Source of the DNA: Anaerolineae bacterium
GTDB taxonomy: Bacteria; Chloroflexota; Anaerolineae; JACIWP01
Direction: 5' to 3'
Assembly (NCBI GenBank): GCA_014360855.1
Contig: JACIWP010000036.1
Span: 1-15,983 of the forward strand
Length of the DNA stretch: 15,983 bases
The notes beneath the pieces are model-generated. The model ran no database searches, had not been told where the DNA came from, and worked only from the letters and a program-made list of their open reading frames with translations. A program made the position numbers and the translations under genes. Below, piece by piece: positions 1 through 7,350 of the stretch. The first letter of the stretch is position 1, and every line of letters begins with the position of its first letter.

Positions 1-332
1 GTCAGGCGTGACAGCATGTGCCGGCGTCTCACCATGGGACTGCCCCCGCCCAAGCCGACAATGGCGTCACAGCCGGCCGCCAGATACTGCTGTGCGCCTT
101 CCTCAACCTCATAGTCCTTGGGGTTGGGGGTGACCTGGCTCCACAGCTCGAAATTCATCCCCCAATCCTTCAGGACAGCAACGGCTTTGTCCACCCAGCC
201 GGCGCGCCGCACGCCCTCATCGGTGACCAGAAATATCTTTTCGGCCCCCAACCGTTGAGCGCACTCGGCGATCTGCCCCAAAGACCCTGGGCCGAAGATC
301 ACCTCCGGCATCACAAACTTGCAGATTTTCAT
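1..332 (-). CDS. Iron-containing alcohol dehydrogenase, N-terminal part (runs off window edge)
   Basis: This is the first ~110 codons of a Fe-dependent alcohol dehydrogenase-type enzyme, a family of NAD(P)-linked oxidoreductases acting on alcohols and aldehydes in the cytoplasm. The translation shows the family's N-terminal Rossmann-like pattern: IFGPGSLGQ near residue 12, a KIFLVTDEGVRRAGW stretch near residues 32-46, TPNPKDYEV near 70, and the nucleotide-binding GCDAIVGLGGGSPM near 90-103. The expected continuation after GGGSPM (Asp, then Ala-Lys) is missing; the last ~11 codons do not resemble the family. The ATG is chosen because GGAGG lies 5 bases upstream and a TTGTCC-17-TATAAT promoter precedes it. 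Family is clear; substrate cannot be told. Confidence 0.8.
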   Translation of the reverse strand, partial: MKICKFVMPEVIFGPGSLGQIAECAQRLGAEKIFLVTDEGVRRAGWVDKAVAVLKDWGMNFELWSQVTPNPKDYEVEEGAQQYLAAGCDAIVGLGGGSPMVRRRHMLSRL

Positions 333-374
333 CTTGGCCTCCAATCCTGCGCGCCGCCCGGGGAACTTATTATC

Positions 375-403
375 ATTATACTCTATTGCTGGAGCCGGGA
401 CAA
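375..403 (-). promoter_or_regulatory. Sigma-70-type promoter of the alcohol dehydrogenase gene
   Basis: On the minus strand TTGTCC (398-403) is followed after 17 bases by a perfect TATAAT (375-380). Transcription would begin near 368, giving a leader of about 36 bases before the ATG at 332. Confidence 0.7.
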
Positions 404-492
404 TAGGTTCGCGCGAAAAAGGACTGCCAATTCCCCCTTCCGGCCCGGAATATAGGGGACAAAAGTCATGTTATGGCAAGCTCCACCTTCCC

Positions 493-522
493 TTGCCAGC
501 CGGCGGATATGTATGTTACAAT
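493..522 (+). promoter_or_regulatory. Sigma-70-type promoter of the kinase/dehydrogenase operon
   Basis: TTGCCA (493-498), an 18-base spacer and TACAAT (517-522) point towards the histidine kinase. The leader would be about 50 bases and includes the AAGGAG ribosome binding site at 568-573. It lies divergent from the alcohol dehydrogenase promoter, about 90 bases away; I see no clear operator between them. Confidence 0.6.
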
Positions 523-577
523 AGAGTAAGCAACGACACAGGGTTGGGCCATCGAAGCAAGAAGAAGAAGGAGAGCC

Positions 578-2629
578 ATGGGGGCGGCCGGCCCAGACGG
601 GTCCATTTCCCTTACCTACATCACGCGCTTGCTCCAGAACGATCGCGTTGTCGGACTCCTGATACTGGAGTTCCTGCTCCTCGCCCTGGTCATGGCGCTG
701 AACGAGTGGAGACACGGCACGCACACCGAGGCGCGCCGGCTTTCCGCGACCTTCGCCGCGCTGGCGGCTCTGCGCCTTCCGCTCCTGATCCCAGGACTCC
801 CCCAGGCCTTCCCGCCGGCCTATTCCCTCATCGAAGGCTTCAGCCTGATCCTGCTGGCCTGGTCCTTCTCCCGCTCCGCTTTCCATGACCACGAGCTGGC
901 CGACCGGCTCCGCAATATCCTGCTCCTTCTCGCCGGCCTGGCCGCAGGGATATGGGTCGCGCGGTGGCTTTGGCCTGACGGCACGCGCGACAGCCCCATG
1001 GAATGGAGCACCATCGTCTGGCACCTGGCCACGGCCGGCCTGGCCGGGGTGACGACATGGTTCCTGGCCGCCAGCCGGCGCGAACACCGTGCTCTCCTCT
1101 CCCTGGCCTTCGGGTTCCTCACCCTGGGACACGCCGGCGTGGTGCTGGGATATCCCACCGCCCTGCGAGCCAGCGGCGCACTGGTGTATCCGCTCTTCAC
1201 CCTGGCGATCTACCAGACCATTACCGGAGACCTGCGGGCTTATGGGAGCGAGCTTCGCTCCCTCAGCCGGCGTTCCCTCGACCACACCAAAGAGCGCATA
1301 CTGCTCCTGGAACTGAGCCGGCTGGTGCGCTCTCCGCTCGATGAACTCACTTTGCTGAAGGTAGTGGCCGATTACAGCGGGCCGGTCTTCAACTTGGACG
1401 GGCTGGTCGTGCTCCTCAAGGATGAAGGGAACAGCTCCGAGGGCTGGCCCGTCGCGGCCCGTTACCAGTCCCTCAACGCCCAGCTCCCCGAGACGGCCCA
1501 GACCCATGTGTACCCGGACCAGCTTCCCCCGCTGAAAGACGCGGTAGCGGAGGGCCGGCAGGTCCTGCTGACTGCCGCGGAGATGGACGAGGCCAATAAC
1601 CGCATCCGCATCGCCCTGCAGGAACTGCTGGGGCAGGCCCCGCTGGGCGAAGTGCTCATCCAGCCAATGCTGGCCGGCGAACAGGTCATGGGAGCCCTCA
1701 TTGGCAGTCGTCTTGCCGGCCACCCCCCTTTCACCAGCGAGGAATTCCAGCTCTTCGAAGCGGTCGCCGACCTCTCCGCCGCCACCCTGCACCACCTGCG
1801 CACCTTCCAGAACCTCATCCAGGCGCATGCCCACCTGCAGAACCTGAACGCCCAGCTCCAGGACGCCTATCAACATCTTCAGGACCTGGACCGGCTGAAA
1901 TCGGCGTTCCTCGGCCTGGTGACCCATGAACTGCGCAGTCCCTTCGCCGGCATTGACCTTTCACTGCAGGTCCTGAAGCGATACAGCAAGGAATGCCCCG
2001 AACCCGTGCGCGAGCAGTTCGCCCAGCTTGAGCTCAGCATTCACGAGGCCAGCGGGAAGGTGGATGCGCTGGTGTCCTTCGCCAGCCTGCTGGGCCGGCA
2101 GGAACTGCTCACCACAACAATGCTGGACTTCGCCGAGGTGGTGGATCAGGTGGTGCTGGTGCTGGGCCCACTGGCGCAGTCGCGCCAGGTGATCCTGCGG
2201 GTCAGCGGCGGCCGGCCGGTGATCATAGAGGGCAATCTGGAGCGGCTGAGAGAAGCCCTACAGCACCTGGTGCATAACGCCATCAAGTTCAATAAGCCCG
2301 GCGGACAGGTCTTCATCTCATATGGGATAGAGGGGGATATGCTGACCTGTCAGGTGCGGGACACCGGCCCCGGCATCCCCCCTGAACAGCTCTCCTCCAT
2401 TTGGCAGGGCTTCTACCAGGCCAGCGACCCTGTGCGCAGGGGGGTGGAAGGGTTGGGGCTGGGACTGGCCCTGGTGAAACTGATCATCGAATCGCACCAC
2501 GGCGAGGTAGCGGCGGAAAGCACCCCCGGCGAGGGCAGTACCTTCCGCTTCCACATCCCACTGCGACAGCCGGCGCGGGTGGAACAGGCGGACGATGGAC
2601 CATTGACCATGAACGATGAGGAGGCATGA
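578..2629 (+). CDS. Membrane-bound sensor histidine kinase (7-TM, GAF, HisKA, HATPase)
   Basis: A 683-residue two-component sensor kinase. Seven hydrophobic segments fill residues ~22-215 and look like a membrane sensor module. A GAF-like domain spans ~240-408, then a Gln/Leu-rich coiled coil (~412-440) leads into the HisKA helix with phospho-acceptor His450 in the H-box THELRSP. The ATPase domain has its N-box (HLVHNAIKFN, Asn567), G1 box (DTGPGIPPE, Asp595) and glycine-rich lid GLGLGLAL (625-632). All catalytic boxes are intact, so the kinase should be active. No response regulator lies beside it; its partner must be elsewhere. The ATG is preceded by AAGGAG at 4 bases. Its stop overlaps the start of the downstream dehydrogenase. 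The input signal is unknown. Confidence 0.93.
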   Translation: MGAAGPDGSISLTYITRLLQNDRVVGLLILEFLLLALVMALNEWRHGTHTEARRLSATFAALAALRLPLLIPGLPQAFPPAYSLIEGFSLILLAWSFSRSAFHDHELADRLRNILLLLAGLAAGIWVARWLWPDGTRDSPMEWSTIVWHLATAGLAGVTTWFLAASRREHRALLSLAFGFLTLGHAGVVLGYPTALRASGALVYPLFTLAIYQTITGDLRAYGSELRSLSRRSLDHTKERILLLELSRLVRSPLDELTLLKVVADYSGPVFNLDGLVVLLKDEGNSSEGWPVAARYQSLNAQLPETAQTHVYPDQLPPLKDAVAEGRQVLLTAAEMDEANNRIRIALQELLGQAPLGEVLIQPMLAGEQVMGALIGSRLAGHPPFTSEEFQLFEAVADLSAATLHHLRTFQNLIQAHAHLQNLNAQLQDAYQHLQDLDRLKSAFLGLVTHELRSPFAGIDLSLQVLKRYSKECPEPVREQFAQLELSIHEASGKVDALVSFASLLGRQELLTTTMLDFAEVVDQVVLVLGPLAQSRQVILRVSGGRPVIIEGNLERLREALQHLVHNAIKFNKPGGQVFISYGIEGDMLTCQVRDTGPGIPPEQLSSIWQGFYQASDPVRRGVEGLGLGLALVKLIIESHHGEVAAESTPGEGSTFRFHIPLRQPARVEQADDGPLTMNDEEA

Positions 2630-3729
2630 TGGAAAAACGGTATATACCTGTCGAGGTGCTTCAGCGCTTCATGTTCGACGTGTTCACCGGTCTGGGGGTG
2701 CCGGCGGAGGATGCCGCCATCTGCGCGGATGTGCTCATCACCGCCGACCTGCGCGGCATCGAGTCGCACGGCATCGGCCGGCTGAAATATTACTACGACC
2801 GCATCAAGGCCGGCGTGCAGAGGACCATCACCGAGGTGACTGTGGTCCGGGAGACGGAAACCACCGCCGTGCTGGACGGCAACCACGGCATGGGACATGT
2901 CATCGCATATCGCGCCATGCGCATGGCCATCGAGAAGGCGCGCCGCGGGGGACTGGGCGCCGTGGCGGTGCGCAACAGCACGCACTTCGGCATCGCCGGC
3001 TACTATCCCCTCATGGCCGTGAAGGAGGGCATGATGGGCCTGACGGTCACCAACGCCCGGCCGGCCATCGCCCCCACCTTCGGCACCGAACCCATGCTGG
3101 GCACTAACCCCATCGCCTTCGCCGCGCCCACCGACCTGCCCTATCCCTTCTGCTTCGACGCCGCCACCTCCATCACCCAGCGGGGTAAAATCGAGGTGCT
3201 GGAACGAGAGGAGACGCCGGCGCCGGCGGGCTGGGTCATCAACCCGAATGGGGAGCCGGTGACCGACCCCACCACCATCCTGCGGGACCTGGACACGGGG
3301 AACGCGGCGCTCCTGCCGCTGGGCGGCGCCGGCGAGCTGATGGGCGGCCATAAAGGCTACGGCCTGGCGGTTATGGTCGAAATCCTCTCGGCCTCCCTGC
3401 AGGAAGGGGCCTTCCTCAAGGACCTGCTGGGCAAGGCCCCCGATGGAAGCCGCCGGCCCTATATGCTGGGACACTTTTTCCTGGCGCTCGACATCGAGCA
3501 CTTCATCCCGCTGGAGGTCTCACGCCGCATCACCACGCAGATCCTGCTGGACCTCCAGCGCTCGCGCAAAGCGCCGGGCTGTGAGCGGATATATGTCGCC
3601 GGCGAGAAGGAGTACGAGATGGAGCAGGAGCGCCGGCGCACCGGCATCCCGGTGAACGAGAACCTTAAGCGTGAGCTTCAGTATATGCGCGACGAACTGG
3701 GCATCGCCGGCTATGAGGCGTACTTCTAG
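2626..3729 (+). CDS. Malate/L-lactate dehydrogenase family oxidoreductase (Ldh2 type)
   Basis: A 367-residue NAD(P)-dependent 2-hydroxyacid oxidoreductase of the Ldh2/YlbC/AllD family, which is unrelated in fold to classical malate dehydrogenases. Members reduce 2-oxo acids such as oxaloacetate, 2,3-diketogulonate or sulfopyruvate, or oxidise ureidoglycolate. The family signature DLRGIESHGIGRL with catalytic His48 is present, followed by NSTHFGIAGYY (His120), TFGTEPMLGTNPIAFA, and the later GHKGYGLA segment. Length is normal (350-370). The ATG at 2626 overlaps the kinase stop (ATGA), implying translational coupling; a second ATG at 2629 could also serve. A GATGAGGAG sequence precedes both. 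Family certain, substrate unknown. The gene ends 6 bases from the convergent prepilin peptidase gene with no terminator between. Confidence 0.92.
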   Translation: MMEKRYIPVEVLQRFMFDVFTGLGVPAEDAAICADVLITADLRGIESHGIGRLKYYYDRIKAGVQRTITEVTVVRETETTAVLDGNHGMGHVIAYRAMRMAIEKARRGGLGAVAVRNSTHFGIAGYYPLMAVKEGMMGLTVTNARPAIAPTFGTEPMLGTNPIAFAAPTDLPYPFCFDAATSITQRGKIEVLEREETPAPAGWVINPNGEPVTDPTTILRDLDTGNAALLPLGGAGELMGGHKGYGLAVMVEILSASLQEGAFLKDLLGKAPDGSRRPYMLGHFFLALDIEHFIPLEVSRRITTQILLDLQRSRKAPGCERIYVAGEKEYEMEQERRRTGIPVNENLKRELQYMRDELGIAGYEAYF

Positions 3730-3735
3730 CGCCCC

Positions 3736-4539
3736 TCACCCCGCGTACCACTGGATTATCGCTGGGCCGTAGAGCATCATCACCAGCGCGCCGATGACCA
3801 GGAAGGGACCGTAGGGGATGGCGGTGAAGGCGGAATAGCGCCGGCGCACCAGCAACATCCACAACAGGTACGCGCCGGCGAACAGCCCCCCGAGGAATAT
3901 GCCGATCACCAAGGCGAAAATAACCCCGGGGAGACCGGTTACCAGCCCAATGAACAGCGCCAGCTTGACATCACCGGCCCCGAATGCCACCTCATTAATG
4001 GGCCGGCCGCGCAGGCGCGCCATGACCCTGGCAAACAGCGCCCCCAGCAGGTAAATCACGAACAACATCAAGAAGCCGGTGATGCCGCCCAGCACCGCGC
4101 GGCGGATGCCCGGCTCTGGCGTCAGCAGGGCGCCGGCCAGCGCCAGCAGGCAGGCCGGGAATACCACCACGTTCAGGATAAGCCGGCGCTCCAGGTCAAT
4201 GACCGTCACCAGCGCGAAGATGGCCCAGTACATGGTCTTGACGATGAGTTCCGCCGTCCAGCCGTAGAGAGACCATAGGTAGCCGAAGCCGGCGGCGGTG
4301 ATGGCCGTCAGCGCGAGGGTGCGCCAGCGCCAGCGCCCACCCTCGAAAGGGCAGGTGCGCCAGCCCAGCAGGACCAGCCAGCGGGCCGGCGCGGACATAT
4401 CTGCGGGAAGAGGTCGTCCGCAATGGGGACAGCCGGCATGCCAGCCCAGATCGCGCTCCGCCGGCAGGCGGTCGGCGCACCAGGCCAGGAACTGCCCGGT
4501 CAGCAGGCCGAGGATGATATATATCGCTGTGGCCATCAC
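3736..4539 (-). CDS. Prepilin peptidase (A24 aspartic protease, PilD-like)
   Basis: A 267-residue polytopic membrane protease that cleaves the short leader of type IV pilin-like proteins. The two active-site aspartates are visible: Asp115 in VIDLERRLI and Asp190 in FGAGDVKL; a C-terminal IPYGPFL matches the family. The N-terminal cytoplasmic domain contains CPHC (37-40) but only one cysteine of the second pair (CPFE, Cys63; the fourth position is Glu66). Family members also usually have Asn before the RLP near residue 20; here it reads AWCADRLP. The methyltransferase/zinc half may therefore be degenerate while the protease half is intact. It starts 22 bases after glpK stops, so it is probably co-transcribed. 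No pilin genes are in the window. Start is one of two tandem ATGs. Confidence 0.93.
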   Translation of the reverse strand: MMATAIYIILGLLTGQFLAWCADRLPAERDLGWHAGCPHCGRPLPADMSAPARWLVLLGWRTCPFEGGRWRWRTLALTAITAAGFGYLWSLYGWTAELIVKTMYWAIFALVTVIDLERRLILNVVVFPACLLALAGALLTPEPGIRRAVLGGITGFLMLFVIYLLGALFARVMARLRGRPINEVAFGAGDVKLALFIGLVTGLPGVIFALVIGIFLGGLFAGAYLLWMLLVRRRYSAFTAIPYGPFLVIGALVMMLYGPAIIQWYAG

Positions 4540-4561
4540 CGCCCCCTAATTATAGATTGCG

Positions 4562-6100
4562 CTAGCCGTTCTCCCGCTCGACCCAGGCCTTAGCGCGCTC
4601 GACGGCGCGCTTCCAGCCGCGGTAGCCGGCCTCGCGCCGGCGCTCATCCCACTGCGGCTCGAAGACGCGGTCCAGCACCCAGTTCTGGCGCAGGGCATCG
4701 AGGTTGTCCCACAGGCCGGCGGCCAGGCCGGCGGCATAGGCCGCGCCCAGCGCGGTCGTCTCCTCCACACGCGGCCGCACGACCCGCGCACCCAGGATGT
4801 CCGCCTGGAGCTGCATCAGGAAGTTGTTGCGGGCCGCGCCGCCATCCACCTTCAGCTCCTTAAGGGAGATGCCGGCGTCCGCCTCCATGGCCTCCACGAC
4901 CTCGCGGCTCTGATAGGCGATGGACTCCAGCGTGGCGCGCACCAGGTGGGCTTTGGTGATGTAGCGGGTGATGCCGATGATGAGGCCGCGCGCATACATG
5001 TCCCAGTGTGGCGCGAAGAGGCCGGAGAAAGCCGGCACGAAGTAAATGCCGCCGGCGTCCTCCACCGAACGGGCGATTTCCTCCGTTTCGCTCGCGCTGT
5101 GGATGATGCCCAGGTTATCCCTCAACCACTGCACCGCCGCGCCGGTGATGGGGATGGACCCCTCCAGCGCGTAGGCTTTCACGCCGTTATCCAGCCGGTA
5201 AGCGACGGTGGTGAGAAGGCCGTGCTGGGAGTGCATGAGCTTCTCCCCGGTATTGAGCAGGAGGAAGCTCCCCGTGCCGTAGGTGTTCTTGGCCTCGCCG
5301 GGGTCGAAGCAGGCCTGCCCAAAGAGCGCCGCCTGCTGGTCGCCCAGGTCGCCGCAGACCTTGACGACGCCGCCCAGGGGGCCGTCGGCACGGGTAAGGC
5401 CGTAGCCGGCGCGGTCGCAGGAAGGGCGGATGGCCGGCAGCATCTGGCGCGGGATGTCCAGGATGCGGAGCAGTTCATCGTCCCAGTCCATGGTCTCCAG
5501 GTTCATCAGCATGGTGCGCGAGGCGTTGGAAGGGTCGGTGACGTGCGCGCCGCCGGCCGGCCCGCCGGTCAGGTTCCAGATGACCCAGGTATCAATGTTC
5601 CCGAACAAGGCCCTGCCTTCTTTCGCCAGTGTGCGCACACCGGGGACATTGTCCAGGATCCACTTGATCTTGGGGCCGGAGAAGTAGGTGGCAATGGGCA
5701 GACCGGTCTTGCGGCGGAAAAGCGGCTCCAGGCCGTCATCGATCAGGCGCTGGCAGATGTCGGTAGTGCGGGTGCACTGCCAGACGATGGCGTTGTAGAG
5801 CGGTTTGCCGGTCTGGCGGTCCCAGATGATGGTGGTCTCGCGTTGATTGGTGACGCCCAGGCCGGCGATCTGCTCAGGGCGGATGCCGCTGGCGTCCAGG
5901 GCTTTGCGGCAGACCTCGGCAGTCGCCTCCCAGATTTCCAGGGGATCGTGTTCCACCCAGCCGGGCTGGGGGTAAATCTGACGGTGTTCCTTGTAAAAGG
6001 AGGCCATGACGCGACCGGTGCGGTCGAAGACCATGAAGCGGGTGCCGGTGGTGCCCTGGTCGATGGCGGAGGTATAAACGGCGGTATCGCGGGATGCCAT
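4562..6100 (-). CDS. glpK: Glycerol kinase
   Basis: A 512-residue FGGY-family kinase that phosphorylates glycerol to sn-glycerol 3-phosphate with ATP in the cytoplasm. Full length for GlpK (~500). Visible signatures include the ATP-binding DQGTTGTR (14-21), GVTNQRETT (82-90), the glycerol-binding NAIVWQCTR, GNIDTWVIWNLTGG (167-180), GDLGDQQAALFGQ with catalytic Asp254, NTYGTGSFLLLNTG (272-285) and the C-terminal LKVDGGAARNNFLMQLQADI. The match to glycerol kinases rather than other FGGY kinases is strong throughout. GGAGGG lies about 6 bases before the ATG. A TTGACC-18-TATAAT promoter lies upstream, back to back with the promoter of the B12 riboswitch. No glycerol facilitator or glycerol-3-phosphate dehydrogenase is adjacent; the downstream partner is the prepilin peptidase. 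Confidence 0.97.
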   Translation of the reverse strand: MASRDTAVYTSAIDQGTTGTRFMVFDRTGRVMASFYKEHRQIYPQPGWVEHDPLEIWEATAEVCRKALDASGIRPEQIAGLGVTNQRETTIIWDRQTGKPLYNAIVWQCTRTTDICQRLIDDGLEPLFRRKTGLPIATYFSGPKIKWILDNVPGVRTLAKEGRALFGNIDTWVIWNLTGGPAGGAHVTDPSNASRTMLMNLETMDWDDELLRILDIPRQMLPAIRPSCDRAGYGLTRADGPLGGVVKVCGDLGDQQAALFGQACFDPGEAKNTYGTGSFLLLNTGEKLMHSQHGLLTTVAYRLDNGVKAYALEGSIPITGAAVQWLRDNLGIIHSASETEEIARSVEDAGGIYFVPAFSGLFAPHWDMYARGLIIGITRYITKAHLVRATLESIAYQSREVVEAMEADAGISLKELKVDGGAARNNFLMQLQADILGARVVRPRVEETTALGAAYAAGLAAGLWDNLDALRQNWVLDRVFEPQWDERRREAGYRGWKRAVERAKAWVERENG

Positions 6101-6174
6101 ACGAGCCCTCCCATGTCTGGAATGATGTTGGAAGACGGCCGGCGGGATAACTGCTGGCCGGCACAGGCCGCGCC

Positions 6175-6204
6175 ATTATACCCTGGGGCGGGGCAAATGG
6201 TCAA
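6175..6204 (-). promoter_or_regulatory. Promoter of glpK
   Basis: On the minus strand TTGACC (6199-6204), 18 bases, then TATAAT (6175-6180). The predicted start near 6168 leaves a leader of about 68 bases. Its -35 box is only 17 bases from the -35 box of the oppositely directed riboswitch promoter. Confidence 0.7.
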
Positions 6205-6221
6205 AGCGAAGCAGGCCCGAA

Positions 6222-6252
6222 TTGACAATCTCATCAATCTATGGTATATAAT
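6222..6252 (+). promoter_or_regulatory. Strong promoter of the cobalamin riboswitch RNA
   Basis: A perfect TTGACA (6222-6227) is followed by TATATAAT (6245-6252). The -10 can be read as TATATA with a 17-base spacer or as TATAAT with a 19-base spacer. The predicted start near 6259 is about 18 bases before the first paired base of the riboswitch. Confidence 0.75.
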
Positions 6253-6276
6253 CCTCAACAACCGCATACCACTGCC

Positions 6277-6393
<117 letters not shown>

Positions 6394-6452
6394 ACAGCGT
6401 TTCCAGTGACCTGCGCGCGACAGGCATGGGAACACGTGAGCGATTACGTGTG

Positions 6453-6488
6453 AAAAGCCCCCCGCCGGCCAGCAGGGGGCTTTTCTTT
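6453..6488 (+). terminator. Intrinsic terminator after the riboswitch
   Basis: A 10-bp perfect stem, AAAAGCCCCC (6453-6462) with GGGGGCTTTT (6475-6484), followed by CTTT. It sits 60 bases after the aptamer, a suitable distance for a B12-controlled terminator. The A-tract also makes it a possible terminator on the minus strand. Confidence 0.85.
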
Positions 6489-6491
6489 ACC

Positions 6492-6526
6492 CCGCCGCCC
6501 AGGACCACTGGCGGCGGTTTCCATTT
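6492..6526 (+). terminator. Second hairpin with T-tract
   Basis: CCGCCGCC (6492-6499) pairs perfectly with GGCGGCGG (6510-6517) across a 10-base loop, followed by TTTCCATTTT. It lies just 4 bases past the first terminator, so the two form a tandem. Confidence 0.55.
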
Positions 6527-6586
6527 TCGTCGCAGAAGAGGACAAAGACGTTCTCCTCTGTTGTCTCTCTCCTTTCCTCTGTGTGG

Positions 6587-6615
6587 TTGGGGCACCGATG
6601 GCGGCGGTGCCCCAA
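6587..6615. terminator. Perfect 11-bp hairpin between riboswitch RNA and rhomboid gene
   Basis: TTGGGGCACCG (6587-6597) pairs perfectly with CGGTGCCCCAA (6605-6615), loop ATGGCGG. It is 15 bases beyond the rhomboid stop on the minus strand and is the likely transcript end of that operon, although no U-tract follows there. On the plus strand it is followed by TCTCTTT, a poor U-tract. Confidence 0.5.
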
Positions 6616-6630
6616 TCTCTTTCCCTCCGG

Positions 6631-7314
6631 CTAATAATGATAATAGCGGATCGCCCGCCGGCGCCCAATGGCGAACAGCCGCACCAACAGCCAGCCGGCA
6701 ACGAACCCACCGATGTGCGCGAACCATGCCACACCGCCAGCCGAAGGCAGTCCCAGCGCCAGCACCCCGTTGAACAACTGGAGGATGAACCAGAAGCCCA
6801 GCACGATGACCGCCGGCAGTTCCGCCAACTGGGTGAAAATCCCCAGCGGGATGAGCGTGATAATGCGCGCATGCGGGAACAGCACCAGATACGCCCCCAG
6901 CACGCCGGCGATTGCCCCGCTGGCACCGATGCCGGGGATCGTCGAATTCACGCTGGCCAGCACCTGCGCCAGCGATGCCAGGATCCCGCACAGGAAGTAG
7001 AAGATGAGGAAGCGGAAGTGCCCCAGCGCATCCTCGACGTTGTTGCCGAAGATCCAGAGGTACAGCATATTGCCGGCCAGGTGCAGGAAACCCCCGTGCA
7101 GAAACATGGACGAGAAAAAGCTGAACGCCGTCAGCGCGTCAAACTGGTGCAGTACCCGATACGGCACGACCCCAAAGGCGTAGATGAACGGCTCCAGCAG
7201 GCCGAGCATATCCAGCAGAAGCTCAAAGCCGAAGATCACCACATTGGCGACGATCAGCAGGACGGTCATGATGGGGAAGCGCCGCGTGGGCAGTCGGTCA
7301 GAGATAGGTATCAC
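6631..7314 (-). CDS. Rhomboid family intramembrane serine protease
   Basis: A protein of about 227 residues with six or so hydrophobic helices, cleaving membrane proteins within the bilayer. The rhomboid signatures are intact: HGGFLHLAGNM (residues ~73-83), the catalytic serine in GASGAIAG (Ser132) and the catalytic histidine in AHIGGFVAG (His200). Length is normal for a minimal bacterial rhomboid. The open frame extends to a GTG at 7323, but that codon overlaps the AGGAG (7323-7327); the second GTG at 7314 has this AGGAG at 8 bases and is chosen. It follows the aldo/keto reductase by 36 bases and is probably in its operon. The plus-strand riboswitch RNA, if it reads through, would be antisense to it. 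Substrate unknown. Confidence 0.93.
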   Translation of the reverse strand: MIPISDRLPTRRFPIMTVLLIVANVVIFGFELLLDMLGLLEPFIYAFGVVPYRVLHQFDALTAFSFFSSMFLHGGFLHLAGNMLYLWIFGNNVEDALGHFRFLIFYFLCGILASLAQVLASVNSTIPGIGASGAIAGVLGAYLVLFPHARIITLIPLGIFTQLAELPAVIVLGFWFILQLFNGVLALGLPSAGGVAWFAHIGGFVAGWLLVRLFAIGRRRAIRYYHY

Positions 7315-7350
7315 CTGTATCACTCCTGTCGGGAATCAAGAGTGGGACAA

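Noticed and set aside
383..1927. 514-codon open frame antisense to the histidine kinase
   Set aside because: The sense-strand kinase has all catalytic motifs. The antisense frame is Gln/Gly/Glu-rich with no recognisable domain, as expected in GC-rich DNA.
6426..6773. 115-codon plus-strand frame after the riboswitch, a potential regulated gene
   Set aside because: It starts within the expression platform, runs through the terminator stems and into the rhomboid gene antisense, and is Pro/Arg-rich without a ribosome binding site or domain.
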